Shown: positions 23,658-34,804 of the stretch, piece by piece
Position numbering within the stretch: the first letter of the stretch is position 1
How the letters are laid out: the number at the start of each line of letters is the position of its first letter
DNA from: Berberis thunbergii
Lineage: Eukaryota > Streptophyta > Magnoliopsida > Ranunculales > Berberidaceae
DNA: 64,000 bases
Assembly (NCBI GenBank): GCA_003290165.1
Contig: QNQO01000223.1
Coordinates: 682,001-746,000, forward strand
Direction: 5' to 3'
The notes under the pieces: generated by a model
Seen by the model: only the letters and a program-made list of their open reading frames with translations
The model's database searches: none
Told to the model about the DNA's origin: nothing
Translations under genes and position numbers: made by a program

Positions 23658-24173
23658 TTAAAAGACATCAGGGAACTCACACACAACCTCTACAGAACTG
23701 GTGTCGGGACAAGAAATCTCAAGAGAGCTAAGAAAACTCGACATCAACGAAACCGAATCGGGCTCACAAGCCAACACACGAGGCGAAGCATCAGGTGGCG
23801 CTAACATCACCGACCTATGCAAGCAATCAATGATCACCGGATGACTGGACAACCAATCCATCCCTAGAATCAATTGATAGCCCTCGAAACCCAAGACAAT
23901 AAAGTCAAACACAAAGCTGTACCCCAACAAGAAAAACTCGAAACGGGGACAAAACTCCCACAACCAAACCGAACTGCCCAAGGGAGACACAACGCACAAG
24001 GGCTCCGGCAAAGGCACCACCTCAAGGTTGTCTCTAACAACCAACTGTCTAGAAATAAAAGACCTAGATGCTCCTGTATCGAAAAGAGCCCTCAACAGGG
24101 AAGACGACGAATGCAAAAAACCTGGCACACAACACAAGTATCCTGAATCACATAACAACACACTAACATGCAA
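23658..24173 (-). pseudogene. Tekay aspartic protease
   Basis: The frame reads RALFDTGASRSFIS, the protease active site, and later LILGMDWLSSHPVIIDC, the flap-to-C-terminal block. It ends ...VVCEFPDVF at a stop where the linker into RT should continue. This protease would cleave the gag-pol product. Confidence 0.9.
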
Positions 24174-24208
24174 TTTTTCCTACGCATAATGCACATAACA
24201 CAATCTTA

Positions 24209-24484
24209 CTACATCTGGCACACACAAAACAATAAAAAAAATAAATAAAATAACATACCCTCAACATTTCCCTGACCGGGAATAGCTGCTAGGCGAACTG
24301 GCGGTGCTGGGAGAGGGACTCTCTGACCACTACCAGACGCAGGCGCTAATTGTCCCTGAGGCGCCCTCTGCTGTGCTGGTCCAGCCCTATTCTGAGGACT
24401 AAGTCTAGAAGAGTGTCCCAATTGTCCACAAGTATAACAAACTATATGCTCCCTATCGATTTGTCTGACCTTTTGGACAATCAC
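24209..24484 (-). pseudogene. Tekay gag C-terminus, second zinc knuckle (damaged)
   Basis: A short frame with CYTCGQLGHSSRLS, a second CCHC knuckle whose last Cys is changed to Ser, followed by a Gln/Pro/Ala-rich linker. It overlaps the main gag frame by about 30 bp in another frame, so one frameshift separates them. Confidence 0.75.
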
Positions 24485-25364
24485 GGGCTATATGTCCCTC
24501 CTGACCACAAGTGAAACAACCGCTTCTACTTCCTGTCTGACCACCCCACCTAGGCTGTCTCTGTTGTTGCTGTTGTTGTTGCTGCTGTCGATGATCTCTT
24601 CGAGAACGTTTGTCACCTCTGCGGTCTCTGCCAGTCCTAACTGGTCCACCTCTACCAGGGTCTCTCTGCTGGATAGCGGCACGCTCTGGCTGTTGTGCCT
24701 GCTCAATTATCTGACTTTCTCGGCCAAACCTCTGACTGCGCTCTGAACTTCTAGCTCGTCGAACCAAAGTTTCCTGTCTACACTCGGCGTCCACTCGCTC
24801 CTGACTCAAAGTGATATCCACTAATCTATCAAAAGGACGATCAATCATCACCATCAACTGTTTCCTTAAAAACGGGTTCAGACCACTCAAAAATTTTCTG
24901 TTCTTCTTCTCTGGTGTGTCTATAAAATAAGTGGCATAACGGCTCAACTGTGTAAACTCTGACAAGTATTCAGAAACTGATCTAGAACCCTGCTGTAAAT
25001 GTAGAAACCTGTCCACTATCTCAGCTCTTGCAGAATCAGGAACAAAATGTTGTTCAAACACCTGGCAAAATGTATCCCACTGCATCTCTGACACATCACG
25101 ACTCTGCCTCACTGTATCCCACCAGTACATAGCCTCTTCGTCAAACTGGTGTGCTGCTAACTCAGTACGCTGTATAGGTGTCAGCACCATCCTCTCAAAT
25201 ATGAGCTCTACCTTACGGATCCACCGATCCGCAGCTAGAGAATCTCCAGTACCATCAAACCTTTCACCACCCAAGCTGACGAAATCCCTGTTGCGCCGAG
25301 TAAACGGATCCTCTGACTGACTGCCTTGCCTCACACTCTGTGCCAACTGGGTCATAATTTCCAT
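24453..25364 (-). CDS. Tekay gag with zinc knuckle and poly-Q tract
   Basis: 303 codons starting MEIMTQLAQSVRQGSQSEDP. The retrotransposon gag domain spans about 45-150 (WIRKVELIFERMVLTPIQR, EEAMYWWDTVRQSRD, VSEYLSEFTQLSRYA). A basic Arg-rich region and a run of nine Gln follow (near residues 262-270), then the CCHC knuckle CFTCGQEGHIARDC. It is the longest open part of the element and looks undamaged up to the frame change at its end. Confidence 0.92.
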   Translation of the reverse strand: MEIMTQLAQSVRQGSQSEDPFTRRNRDFVSLGGERFDGTGDSLAADRWIRKVELIFERMVLTPIQRTELAAHQFDEEAMYWWDTVRQSRDVSEMQWDTFCQVFEQHFVPDSARAEIVDRFLHLQQGSRSVSEYLSEFTQLSRYATYFIDTPEKKNRKFLSGLNPFLRKQLMVMIDRPFDRLVDITLSQERVDAECRQETLVRRARSSERSQRFGRESQIIEQAQQPERAAIQQRDPGRGGPVRTGRDRRGDKRSRRDHRQQQQQQQQQRQPRWGGQTGSRSGCFTCGQEGHIARDCPKGQTNR

Positions 25365-25587
25365 AAAAGCCTGAGAGATATCCTCCCTTGCAGCGCCTGA
25401 TCCCTTACCCTACGATCTCTGCTAACGCGCCATCACCAAACAACCTCTACGAAAAAATAAGAAAACACACATACCATACATCAAACAACACAACAAAAGT
25501 CCTAACTCCTCTACCCAATCCACTCAAGAAAGTGGTATACGCTGACGTTCTATGTGAACCGGTAACAATAGCTCTGATACCAAGCTC

Positions 25588-28035
25588 TGTCACGCCCCGA
25601 CCCGCCACAGGAATCGCAGCGTGCCGATGCGTGAACTAACACCTACACAGGCGGATCGTAACCGGCCACAACATCATAATATAACACATTCTTGATACGA
25701 TAAACAAACGGAAATAAAACTACGCTAAAATTTGAACAAAATAGATATATATTTGATTCGCCCCGCCAGAGTCATAGCGACAAAAACCAGTATACAAACA
25801 TCTAGTTTAACAATATAGTACACTAGAAATACAGAGAAAGCAAAACATACCCGTACAGGGTGGACACAACCCAAAAAGCACAAAACGCTCCTATAACGAA
25901 AAACGGGGCCTACGCGCCACGATCAGCAGGAACTCCAACACTGCCTGCACTCCAATAGAAGCACACCCCTTGCGGGGTTAGCAAAGCACAAAGCTAGCTG
26001 GTGCGAGCGAACTAAATACAAATAACGGAATAATAAAACAAGGAAAATTCATGCCAAACAACAATGAATAAGCAACAAGTTCTAAAGTCTAAATCACACC
26101 GTGTCTCTAAGGATAATGTTTCTAAGTTCAAGCAACAACACAAATATTTCAGATTCAACAATAACTACCAGTTTATTATATATGCCGGTCATTACACACG
26201 ATTCAAACATGGTAAATATCAAGCAATGGAAATAAAACAATCTCATAATTCTTCCTAGCCTCCTAGGTATAGCAATCAAGTTGAAATCAGAAATCCTGTA
26301 TAAGTGTCTCATATCGTAGGTATCCGCATACCCTACGAATGTGTCTCACCCAGACACATCCCACAACGTGCACCAGTACCACTTCGGGCTTGTTTGTATC
26401 CTAATGGGGTGCCATCTGCCAGGAACTCAAACATCCCGAACGACTGGCCTAACACGGCCAACCTAACATAATTAAAGTCAAACGCGCTGGGAGGGAAAGC
26501 GAGTAATCTCCAAAGCACGTCCTCCGGGACCCGTCCTACTGCACTCTATAGTGGCAAGTGCGTGCGGGAGCTCACCGCACCTCAGCAAGCTTGCCACATT
26601 GAGTAGCGTCCACAATGTCAGGTGCGAGTCATCTCAAGCACCATCCAACTCTCGATACGAGCACGCTCCTAAGCATCGGCAAACAGACATTATAGCGGGG
26701 TAAAGACACTTATACTACTATCCACATACACAAATGAGGAGTCTGTGCATAACCAAATGTACAAGCGTGCTATCATAAATAATTCGGCAATTTTTTTATA
26801 AAATCACGACTATGCCAGGGTCCCAACATGACCCAATTCACCACAATAAATTTACTCGAGTCCCTTATCATACATGCTCAAGACTCGAAAATCCACGGTA
26901 ACATGATAGGCTATGCAAACTAGAAAACAAAGCATACCAGTCTCATGTCATTACACCAAAGCCTAATCACACCAAAATTACTATTCGATTTCATTCAAGT
27001 ATCATGCTTTATGAAAATCCAATGCATAATTCATTCACACATAACTAACACAATCCTCGAAATATCTGAAAACTCCGAATTTCAGATTTGGATTCAATTC
27101 TACACAATTGACGGTATACTATAAAAATTCATTTCAGGATTTCAAGTAATTATTTTATCAAAATAAATATTATAATTCCACTCACCTGGCAGAATGGATT
27201 TTCAAAACCCAATTCCTACCAGTCGAAGCTCCAAACACGCAAAACCACGAATGCGGGACCACGAAAATTCTAAAACTGCAAGGCGGACTCGAAAATGAGC
27301 AAACTAGCCGAAAACTGAAATAAATAAATAAATAAATAAATACAAGCGGCGCGTGATTGAAAGGAAAACTTACAGGCAATAGGAATTCGGCAACCACCCC
27401 GCCGAATGGGCGAAAACGCGCTGAAACCCTCCCTACTCCGGTCTGATCGCTACCAAACTGGACAACAGCATGCAAAAGAGTCTAAGGACTCTCGAAGACA
27501 CGAAAATGAGGCTCACCCACGCACCCAAAGCCCGGTTTCACGCCGAGGAACCCTCCAAACAAACATGCACCCTGATTTTTTGAAAAAAATTTTGGCCAAC
27601 CCCAAAACAGTCTTACATGTCGATTCTAAGGGCTCCCAAGGACGCCACCAAGGCCCTAACACGGCTGATCGGAGCTAAGGAAACCGATCAAACCCCAAAC
27701 CAAAAGAAAACTGATTTTTTTTTTTGAAAAAAAAACAACTAAGAAATACAGAGGGGAAAGAGGAGCGGACGAACCGAGGAGGAGGAGGAGAGCTGTGGAT
27801 GAGAAATCACCCAAAATCACCGAAAAATCGCTGAAGAAATGGCGAGGAGCTCCCTGCGTCTCTCGCTGGAACGAACAGAAAAAAAAAAAAAAAAAAAAAA
27901 GAGAAGAAGAAAAGGGGGGAGGAGGGGTCGTTCTGTTTTAAAGGGGTGGGTGGCTATGTGCCCCCACCACCTTTGCTGAGTACACCCCGGCTTAAAAAAA
28001 CTTTTTTTTTTTTTAAAACACGAAGATATCTCACA
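25588..28035 (-). repeat. 5' LTR of the Tekay-type element
   Basis: 2448 bp. It has five AAAT repeats near 27320-27342 where the other LTR has two or three, and a longer poly-A at 27879-27900. Near 26420 it lacks a short GATACAAACTC-containing block found in the left copy. Confidence 0.93.
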
Positions 28036-29843
28036 ACCGCCCTCAAAAGGCATTGTTGTTATTGAGTACATACTTGAGCCAACATCTCCACCTTAGCGCG
28101 ACTTAGCCTACCCTGGCTCGGGATAAGCTCTACCTCAACGTGACTTTAACAATTCTAAGGATATTGTGCCCAACTTAAACACCTGTGGCTTCCGGGTGTG
28201 GGGTTTTTACAAATTGGGTGCTACTGCCCCTAAAAGGCATAGTCGCTATTGAGTACATGTCTTATCATTTATTGCTCCAATCCTAAATTCTTTCATTTAT
28301 GAAAGGTTGCTGGAGTTTATATGTAACACTTTGCTACTAGTAGAATGCCACGACCCGATCCACAAAGTACTACATTGTCCGCTTTGGGCCCAAGGTCCGC
28401 ACGGCTTTAAAATGCGTAGTACTTTGTAGATTCAAAATCGTACATATATAGCACATCACCCTTCCGCACCCAGGCGATGTGAGACTATAATCTCCCCTTT
28501 GTAGTTTGCCAACAATTTTGGGATCCATGGGTTCTTGGGCTTCTCCATCACCCTCCCCCTCAAGTCCGCCCACACAAGGGTATCACATTTGACCAACACT
28601 ATACATATTCTTCTAACTATTTAGTTTCATATTTAAGGCCAGTGACCCAAGTATTTGACAAGAAGCCTACCTTCATCGAACTGAAATATTGTGTTATGTC
28701 ACCAAGTTCAATCAGTGAAATGCCAGCATGAAGGTTCTCCTTGTAGCTAGACATGTAAAAGGAGAATCTTACCCATGTATATGCTCTGTTTAATTTATAT
28801 ATTACCTATAATTACAAAAAATGCCAACATGAAATAAGAAGCTTTTACTTCAATTCGAATCCAACCCCGTACAAGATTTGAAAGTCTGAAGCATGATCAT
28901 TAAGAGCTTAATTTTTCCAAATCAGCATCTCCATGAAAGAAAGATATAAAGTCATCAATGTGTGTTCCTTCTTGAGTCTTATTCAACAACAGCAGGTGCG
29001 TAACCGCTATAACAAGGACAAAAAGGTAACGGAGCAGACGGTTTCAACTTCTCGCTCTTAGTGGAATGTAGCATAATCATTCTCTACATCAGATCAATAC
29101 TTTCAAAAGTATATTCATACAATAAAGGAAGCTTCAATCAATTTGATCAAGATGGACAACTTTGTGATGGTTCCACATTACTACTGTACAAAGTATTTTA
29201 CTAATTACTTATTTTATGTGGTACTCTTTGCTTTGAACTGATGCTGGCAGTATTCAGTGTTTTGGTCAGGCTTGATGTATGGTCAAATATATGGAGGAAG
29301 GAGCTATAATATTTTGTGCTTCGGTGATCATTTTGAATGCATTATGGGGTGTGTTGGTGTATTATGTTTCTCAGATTGTCTTAACTTGAGTTTAACTAGA
29401 ATATGAACAACCAAACACAAATAAAATTCGCAATCATCATGAATTAATTATAAAATTTGTTACAAATCAACTTCTTGCTTCATCTCTATACTTCATTGTA
29501 ACATTTTCTTCAAACTTCTCTCAAGTTAAACTTCACAATCACAACAACCTCCATGGATTGTTCCTACAACTATAACTTCCAGCAGGCCCCTTATTGGATC
29601 CCCCTGTGACAGTCTTTTGCCCGACGCTCAGCCTCACCACATTTGAAGCAAGCACCCTGATTAGTTGGTGTAGTAGAACTCGAACCTCCATATGATCAAT
29701 GCATTCTTTTTGCTAGATCTAGCCATTCAAATCCTTGCAACAACTTGAAATAGTTTCTACTGGGGTTCTTCTCTATAGTAGAGTGCAATAAATTATAGCT
29801 GATAAATTGTTACCAAGTAAAAGTACGTTTATGTTTTATAGAA
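28036..29843 (+). repeat. Segmental duplicate, unit 2 middle part
   Basis: Collinear with 46113-47426. Unit 3 lacks about 490 bp equivalent to 28570-29056. A third version of the right half lies at 43190-44590. No coding frame is shared among the three copies, so this looks non-coding. The stretch 28041-28250 carries decayed TRIM-like blocks (ATCTCCACCTTAGC, GTGTGGGGTTTTTAC). Confidence 0.85.
28346..28587 (-). mobile_element. Solo LTR of the miniature TRIM family seen at 58817-60244
   Basis: It reads TGCCACGACCCGATCCACAA...AAGGGTATCACA. It shares GACCCGATCCAC, CATTGTCCGCTTTGGGCCCA, CACGGCTTTAAAA, TACATATATAGCACATC and CCCAGGCGATGTG with the array. A cut-off copy lies at 46420-46643 in unit 3, so the insertion predates the duplication. 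I see no clear target duplication. Confidence 0.75.
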
Positions 29844-30033
29844 GCGAAATTCTAAATGTCGAGGGAAAGAGCGAGGAAACCAGCGAGGTAAACGAGGTGG
29901 CGGGGGGTGAACCGTTCACCCCCTCGAGATGTTTTCCGCGCGCGCATCTCGAGGGGGGTGAACGGTTCACCCCCCGCCACCTCATTTACCTCGCTGGTTT
30001 CCTCGCCCTTTCCCTCGACACATAGAATCGCTC
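29844..30033. mobile_element. Palindromic MITE, MULE-like, with 9-bp target duplication
   Basis: 190 bp, flanked by TTTATAGAA on both sides (29835-29843 and 30034-30042). The arms (about 85 bp each) are nearly perfect inverted repeats, carrying GTCGAGGGAAAG, GCGAGGAAACCAGCGAGGTA and GGTGAACCGTTCACCCC, around a short CG-rich centre TTTTCCGCGCGCGC. Unit 3 (about 47420) and 44582 are empty sites. The 9-bp duplication points to the Mutator superfamily. No coding capacity. Confidence 0.85.
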
Positions 30034-30241
30034 TTTATAGAAAACTTTCTTACAAGATATTCATTAATCACTCTTAACTAAACCGCTTATCCTACAAGCC
30101 ATATGCACATAACAACTAGACTGCAATGCGTAATCCCATATGTTAACTTTTAATTGTAATCATGACATACAAACCATAAGTCAACAACAACAACAAACAA
30201 AAGAAAAAAAAAAGGATTCTTTCAATTAGACACAATTTGAC

Positions 30242-30626
30242 TGTGAAACATGAAACTATTGCCAAACAGAAAACTGTTGTCCCTATATATACTAGGAACT
30301 ATAGGTGTTTTTATTATGATGATTGCACGTAGAAAAACTGTGATGCATAAGGAGTAGAGAAAGATAATTCCTTGAATTGTTTCATCTCTTGTTGAGAGAT
30401 TGTGTGAGAATTGTCATCTTCTTGTACCTTGTTCTTGAATATAGTGGAATCACCTCACTGTGGACGTAGGCAATTGCTCAACCACGTAAACCTTGTGTCT
30501 CTTGTGGTATGTTCTTAATTTTCTCTAATTTCTTTCATTGCTAGTTGCTCTATTTAATTGATTGGATCCTTGTGGTACTTGTGTGCAATTGTTGGTGTCT
30601 ACCCGCTTCCGCAATAAGGCGCAACA
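30242..30626 (+). repeat. 5' LTR, copia family, 385 bp
   Basis: TGTGAAACATG...GGCGCAACA, followed after 2 bp by TGGTATCAGAGC (PBS, initiator-Met tRNA). It contains CCTATATATACTAGGAACT as a promoter-like block. Confidence 0.85.
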
Positions 30627-30778
30627 ATTGGTATCAGAGCACTAAGGGAAATTGATCTTGAATTGTTCTACTCAAGATTGTGAAGATTCAAAAGTGCTAG
30701 GGTTTGTTTGTGCACAAGTTGTTTGAAGAAAAACCGTAGTGAAACTTCTTGTCTAGAAAGTCACAGGTTTTGTTTGCA

Positions 30779-30949
30779 ATGACATCCAAGGTGAGCAATG
30801 TACATGTGGAGAAATATGAAATTGAGAGTGGTAATGTGTCTTTGGTGAAAGTACACACAAAAGACAACCCTGCTGATATGTTGACAAAGGTTGTTCCTGG
30901 AGTTAAGTTCCAACATTGTTTGGACTTACTCCACATTGACTCATGTTGA
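30779..30949 (+). pseudogene. Copia gag start fused in frame to RNase H end
   Basis: It begins MTSKVSNVHVEKYEIESG and passes directly into NVSLVKVHTKDNPADMLTKV, the conserved end of copia RNase H, closing at DLLHIDSC. A deletion from early gag to late RNase H, in frame, has removed almost the whole interior. It is followed by a purine-rich tract (GCCGAGGTGGAGAAT) just before the next LTR. Confidence 0.85.
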
Positions 30950-31086
30950 TTGAGGGCCCTTTGGGGCGTTGCCCTTCAGGGCGGTTTCGTGAGGTGACAA
31001 AGCTATGATGAAGTGTTGATCAGTTTATTCTGATGCCTTGTTTCGGCTCATTTTTTCCTTATAAAAAATTTGCCGAGGTGGAGAAT

Positions 31087-31530
31087 TGTGAAACAGGAAA
31101 CAACATGTTTTGTAAAACAGGAAACTGTTTCACAAACAGGAATAGGACACATAACTGTTTTGTGAAATAGGAAACATGTTTGAAACAGGAAACTGTTTGG
31201 ACTCCTGTTTGAAATAGGAAAAACTGTTTGGACTTCTAGAAACTGTTTTTTGAACAGGAAATAAATTCTAGAAAACAGGAAATTGCTGCAAAACAGGAAA
31301 CTGCTGTGAAACAGGAAATTGTTGTTCCTATATATACTAGGAACTGTAGGTGTTTTGTTCAGATGATTCCATGTAGAAAAACTGTGAAGCACAGGGAATA
31401 GAGAAAGACAATTGCTGAAATTGTTTCATCTCTTGTTGAGAGATTGTGTGAAGATAATTCCTTGAATTGTTTCATCTCTTGTTGAGAGATTGTGTAAGAA
31501 TTGTCATCTTCTTGTACCTTATTCTTGAAT
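31087..31530 (+). repeat. Second copia LTR, expanded inside and truncated at its 3' end
   Basis: It starts TGTGAAACAGGAAACAACATG and shares CCTATATATACTAGGAACTGTAGG and CTTGTACCTT with the first LTR. The first 230 bp carry many repeats of AAACAGGAAACTGTTT. About 50 bp (TTGTTTCATCTCTTGTTGAG...) is duplicated in tandem near 31417-31500. It breaks off at CTTGAATATTGTG, directly into integrase coding sequence. Confidence 0.8.
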
Positions 31531-31531
31531 A

Positions 31532-33259
31532 TTGTGTGATAATGGTACCGAGTATACTGAGGGTACTTTCAAACAGTTTTGTGATCAGGAAGGAATTGTT
31601 CGACATTGGACTGTTAGAAACATGCCACAACAAAATGGAGTTGCTGAGAGATTGAACCGTACTATGCTTGAAAGAGCTAGGTGTATGCGCTCTAATGCTT
31701 GTCTTGGCAGAGAATGGTGGGCTGAATCAATAGCCACCGCGTGTTTCTTGATTAATAGATCGCCACATTCTACATTAGACTGCAAAACACCTTATGAGGT
31801 GTGGTCAGGTGAACATGCTGATTACAGTGTACTGAAAGTTTTCGGTTGTATTGCCTACTACCATGTGAAAGAAAATAAGCTTGATGCTAGGGCTAAGAAG
31901 GCCATTTTCTTGGGGTATGCAAAAGGCGTGAAGGGTTATCGTCTATGGTGTTTAGAGGATAATAAATTTGTGATCAGTCGAGATGTTACATTTGATGAGA
32001 ATTCCTTGTTAGCTTGTACTAAAGCTAAGGAGTTGGTTGATAGTGGTGGTGAATCTAGTAACACTCAGAAAGTGGAAGTTGAAGCGTCTGTGGATGCAGC
32101 AGATGAACAAGTGGTTGAAGCAGGCACACATGATCTGAATTATGAGCCTGAAGACCATGAGGAACAACAACCAGTTGAAGATAATCAATCCCAGCAGCAA
32201 CCTTTGGCCTTAACTAGGTCAAAACGATCGGTTAAGCAAGTTCAAAATTTTGGCTTTGAAGAACCGTTGAAGCACTATGGTCAGTTGAATACAGTTGATT
32301 TGGTTGCATATGCACTCTCTGTGGAAGATGATGAGCCAACTACTTACAAGCAGGCTGCGCGTCATTCAGATAGTCAGAGTTGGTTAGTAGCTATGCAGGG
32401 TGAGATGGAGTCTCTCCAGAAGAACCATACTTGGGATCTAGTGTCGTTGCCTAATGGAAGGAAAGCAATTGGCTACAAGTGGGTGTTTAAGAAGAAACAG
32501 ACTACTCTAGAGTCTGGTACTCAGTTCAAGGCAAGATTAGTAGCTAAGGGTTTTGCTCAGAGGGAAGGCGTTGACTACAATGAGATATTTTCGCCTGTGG
32601 TAAAACACACTTCTATTCGTGTGTTGTTGAGCTTGGTAGCTCATGGTGACCTTGAGCTTGAACAACTTGATGTGAAAATAGCTTTCTTGCATGGAGACTT
32701 AGAGGAGGAAATTTATATGCATCAGCCGGAAGGTTTTAAGGTTGTTGGAAAAGAAGACCATGTTTGTCGTTTGAGGAGATCACTTTATGGGTTAAAGCAG
32801 TCACCTAGGCAGTGGTACAAACGGTTTGACACTTTTATGTTGAAACATGGGTTCACACGAAGTAAGTATGATTGTTGTGTTTACTTGAAAAAACTTCGTA
32901 GTGGCGATTTTATTTATCTTTTGCTCTATGTTGACTATATGCTCATTGCCTGTAAGAGTATGGTGGAGATAAATAAATTGAAGTCTCAACTTGCTTCTGA
33001 GTTTGAGATGAAGGATATGGGTGCTGCAAGGAAGATACTTGGTATGGAGATAAGAAGAGAAAGGGAGAATAAAAAATTATTTCTTTCACAGAAGGGGTAC
33101 CTTGAGAAGGTTATATCACGGTTTGGCATGGAAAACGCAAAGTCGGTTATTACTCCTTTGGCTTCACATTTTAGACTTTCTCAAAAGTTATCTCCAGTCA
33201 CAGTGGAAGAAAGGAATACATGTCGCATGTTCCTTATGCTAGTGCAGTTGGCAGTTTAA
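31532..33259 (+). pseudogene. Copia integrase (C-terminal part) and reverse transcriptase
   Basis: 575 codons. Integrase enters at CDNGTEYTEGTF (second catalytic Asp, residue 3) and PQQNGVAERL (Glu 39), then WWAESIATACFLINRSPHS and FLGYAKGVKGYRLW. The RT domain follows (GYKWVFKKKQTTLESGTQFK, KARLVAKGFAQREGVDYNE, LYGLKQSPRQWY). The catalytic YVDD is changed to YVDY (residues 466-469), which should kill polymerase activity. The integrase zinc finger and first Asp are missing. It ends by frameshift within the RNase H link. Confidence 0.92.
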
Positions 33260-33808
33260 TGTATGCTATGGTGTGTACACGCCCTGACATTTCACAGGCT
33301 GTTAGTGTTGTGAGCAGGTATATGGAAAACCCTGGGAAGAAACATTGGGAGGCAGTGAAATGGATGCTAAGGTACTTAAAAGGTACCTTGGATGTGGGTT
33401 TGGACTTCGGTGGAGATTCATGTCAGGTTCGTGGGTTTGTTGATTCTGATTATGCTGGTGATCTAGATAGACGAAGATCTACTACTGGTTACGTATTTCA
33501 GATATACGGTGCTCCGGTTAGTTGGAGATCTATGCTTCAGGATACAGTGGCTCTCTCTACTACAGAGGCAGAGTATATGGCACTGACAGAAGGTGTAAAA
33601 GAAGCATTGTGGCTTCAAGGTCTTGTAAATGACTTGGGTGTGGAGCAAGATAGTGTTGAGGTTCTCTGTGACAGTCAGAGTGCCATCCACTTGGCTAAAA
33701 ATCAGGTTTATCACGCAAGGACTAAGCATATTGACGTCCGATATCACTTTGTTCGAGATGTAATTGAGGATGGTGATGTGTCTTTGGTGAAAGTACACAC
33801 AAAAGGTG
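33220..33808 (+). pseudogene. Copia RNase H, cut off by a TRIM junction
   Basis: Frame 33220-33963. Genuine RNase H homology runs from VPYASAVGSLMYAMVCTRPD through GFVDSDYAGDLDRRRSTTGY, ALSTTEAEYMAL and CDSQSAIHLAKN to VSLVKVHTKG. It then enters TRIM DNA at AAGGTGTACTTCGAGATG. The missing end (NPADMLTK...) is present in the small fused frame at 30779. Confidence 0.92.
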
Positions 33809-34771
33809 TACTTCGAGATGTTGCAGACCGGTGGATGGATTGTAGGATGTGTGACGATTCGCGCCAAGGTGGAGATTGTTGGGATGAAGTTGGCTTAAAT
33901 AGTCCCACATCAAGTAAGACGGAGTTGTCACTAAGGTTTATAAGGAGATGGTCCACTCCCTAATAGCAACGAGGCCTTTTAAGGGAAAACCCCACACCAC
34001 CTAGGCCCAGATGGAAGGCCCGACTTGATAGGTGGTGTTTAAGTTGGGGACAATATCGTTGCTATGTATAGTGGACCAAGGGGTGTGCGCAAGTGCACGT
34101 GCGCGTCGCCCCAACAATTGGTATCAGAGCTGATGGTTCGGCTGGGACTTGGTCGGTGAGGCGCGTTATTCAGGGGATAGGCGTAGGCGCAGGTGCGCGG
34201 TCCGCCAGATGATTGATCCAGATCCTTGCCGATATGGTGTCCGAGAATATCCAACAAATCTGGACGAGGTGGAGTTAGTGTGGTGGTTGCGACTAGGTGG
34301 AGCCAACAACACCGAAAATAGTCGAGCCTGGACAAGGTGGAATTAAGTGCGGTGGTTGCGACTAGGTGGAGCCAAAAACACCGGAAATAGTCAAGCCCGT
34401 ACACCGAATGCTACCCACAGGATCGTGGTTGCACGGCTGCAATTGAGACTCGAGGAGAAGGTGTACTTTGAGATGTTGCAGACCGGTGGATGGATTGTAG
34501 GATGTGTGACGATTCGCGCCAAGGTGGAGATTGTTGGGATGAAGTTGGCTTAAATAGTCCCACATCAAGTAAGACAGAGTTGTCACTAAGGTTTATAAGG
34601 AGATGGTCCACTCCCTAATAGCAACGAGGCCTTTTAAGGGAAAATCCCACACCACCTAGACCCAGATGGAAGGCCCGACCTGATAGGTGGTGTTTAAGTT
34701 GGGGACAATATCGTTGCTATGTATAGTGGATCAAGGGGTGCGCGCAAGTGCACGTGTGCATCGCCCCAACA
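33803..34771 (+). mobile_element. TRIM element: partial interior + LTR + interior + LTR
   Basis: Two 240-bp LTRs (33877-34116 and 34532-34771) start TGTTGGGATGAAG and end CGCCCCAACA. The 415-bp interior has a PBS TGGTATCAGAGC at 34119-34130 and a PPT (CAAGGTGGAGAT) just before the second LTR. It codes for nothing recognisable. A copy of the last 74 bp of the interior precedes the first LTR, as expected if TRIM copies were once in tandem and recombined. Confidence 0.88.
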
Positions 34772-34804
34772 CTGACCAACAATCAAATGCCTATGAGAAG
34801 GACC

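Larger units (their letters stand above)
18301..28035 (-). mobile_element. Ty3/gypsy chromovirus, Tekay type, with 2.4-kb LTRs
   Basis: The 9735-bp element is bounded by ACCGC target duplications (18296-18300 and 28036-28040). LTRs are 18301-20736 and 25588-28035. By eye they differ by scattered substitutions, poly-A length changes and a 10-bp tandem duplication near 19005-19022. The PBS complement GCTCTGATACCA is at 25570-25581, pointing to initiator-Met tRNA. Minus-strand order is gag, protease, RT, RNase H, integrase, chromodomain-like tail. Several stops and frameshifts break pol, so it cannot move on its own. The near-identical LTRs suggest a fairly recent insertion. The duplicate at 46117 is its empty site. 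Confidence 0.95.
30242..34771 (+). mobile_element. Composite Ty1/copia + TRIM insertion
   Basis: The insertion lies between TTGAC (30237-30241) and CTGAC (34772-34776); unit 3 near 47915 is the empty site. The parts in order are as follows. A copia LTR is at 30242-30626. A PBS is at 30629-30640, and a nearly empty interior encodes only a gag start fused to an RNase H end. A second LTR of the same family starts at 31087 and is cut off near 31530. Copia integrase-RT-RNase H runs from 31532 to about 33802. TRIM sequence then runs to the end, as a partial interior, LTR, interior and LTR. The outer ends therefore belong to two different families. Confidence 0.8.

Noticed and set aside
30629..34130. 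TGGTATCAGAGC motifs as possible tRNA genes
   Set aside because: They are primer-binding sites next to LTRs and match only the 3' end of initiator-Met tRNA; no cloverleaf surrounds them.
33744..34611. Repeated minus-strand frames (MDHLLINLSDNSVLLDVGLF type)
   Set aside because: Shadows on the opposite strand of the two TRIM LTRs.
33877..34771. TRIM could be Cassandra, which carries a 5S rRNA promoter
   Set aside because: I do not see the 5S A/C box or a 5S-like stretch in the LTR.
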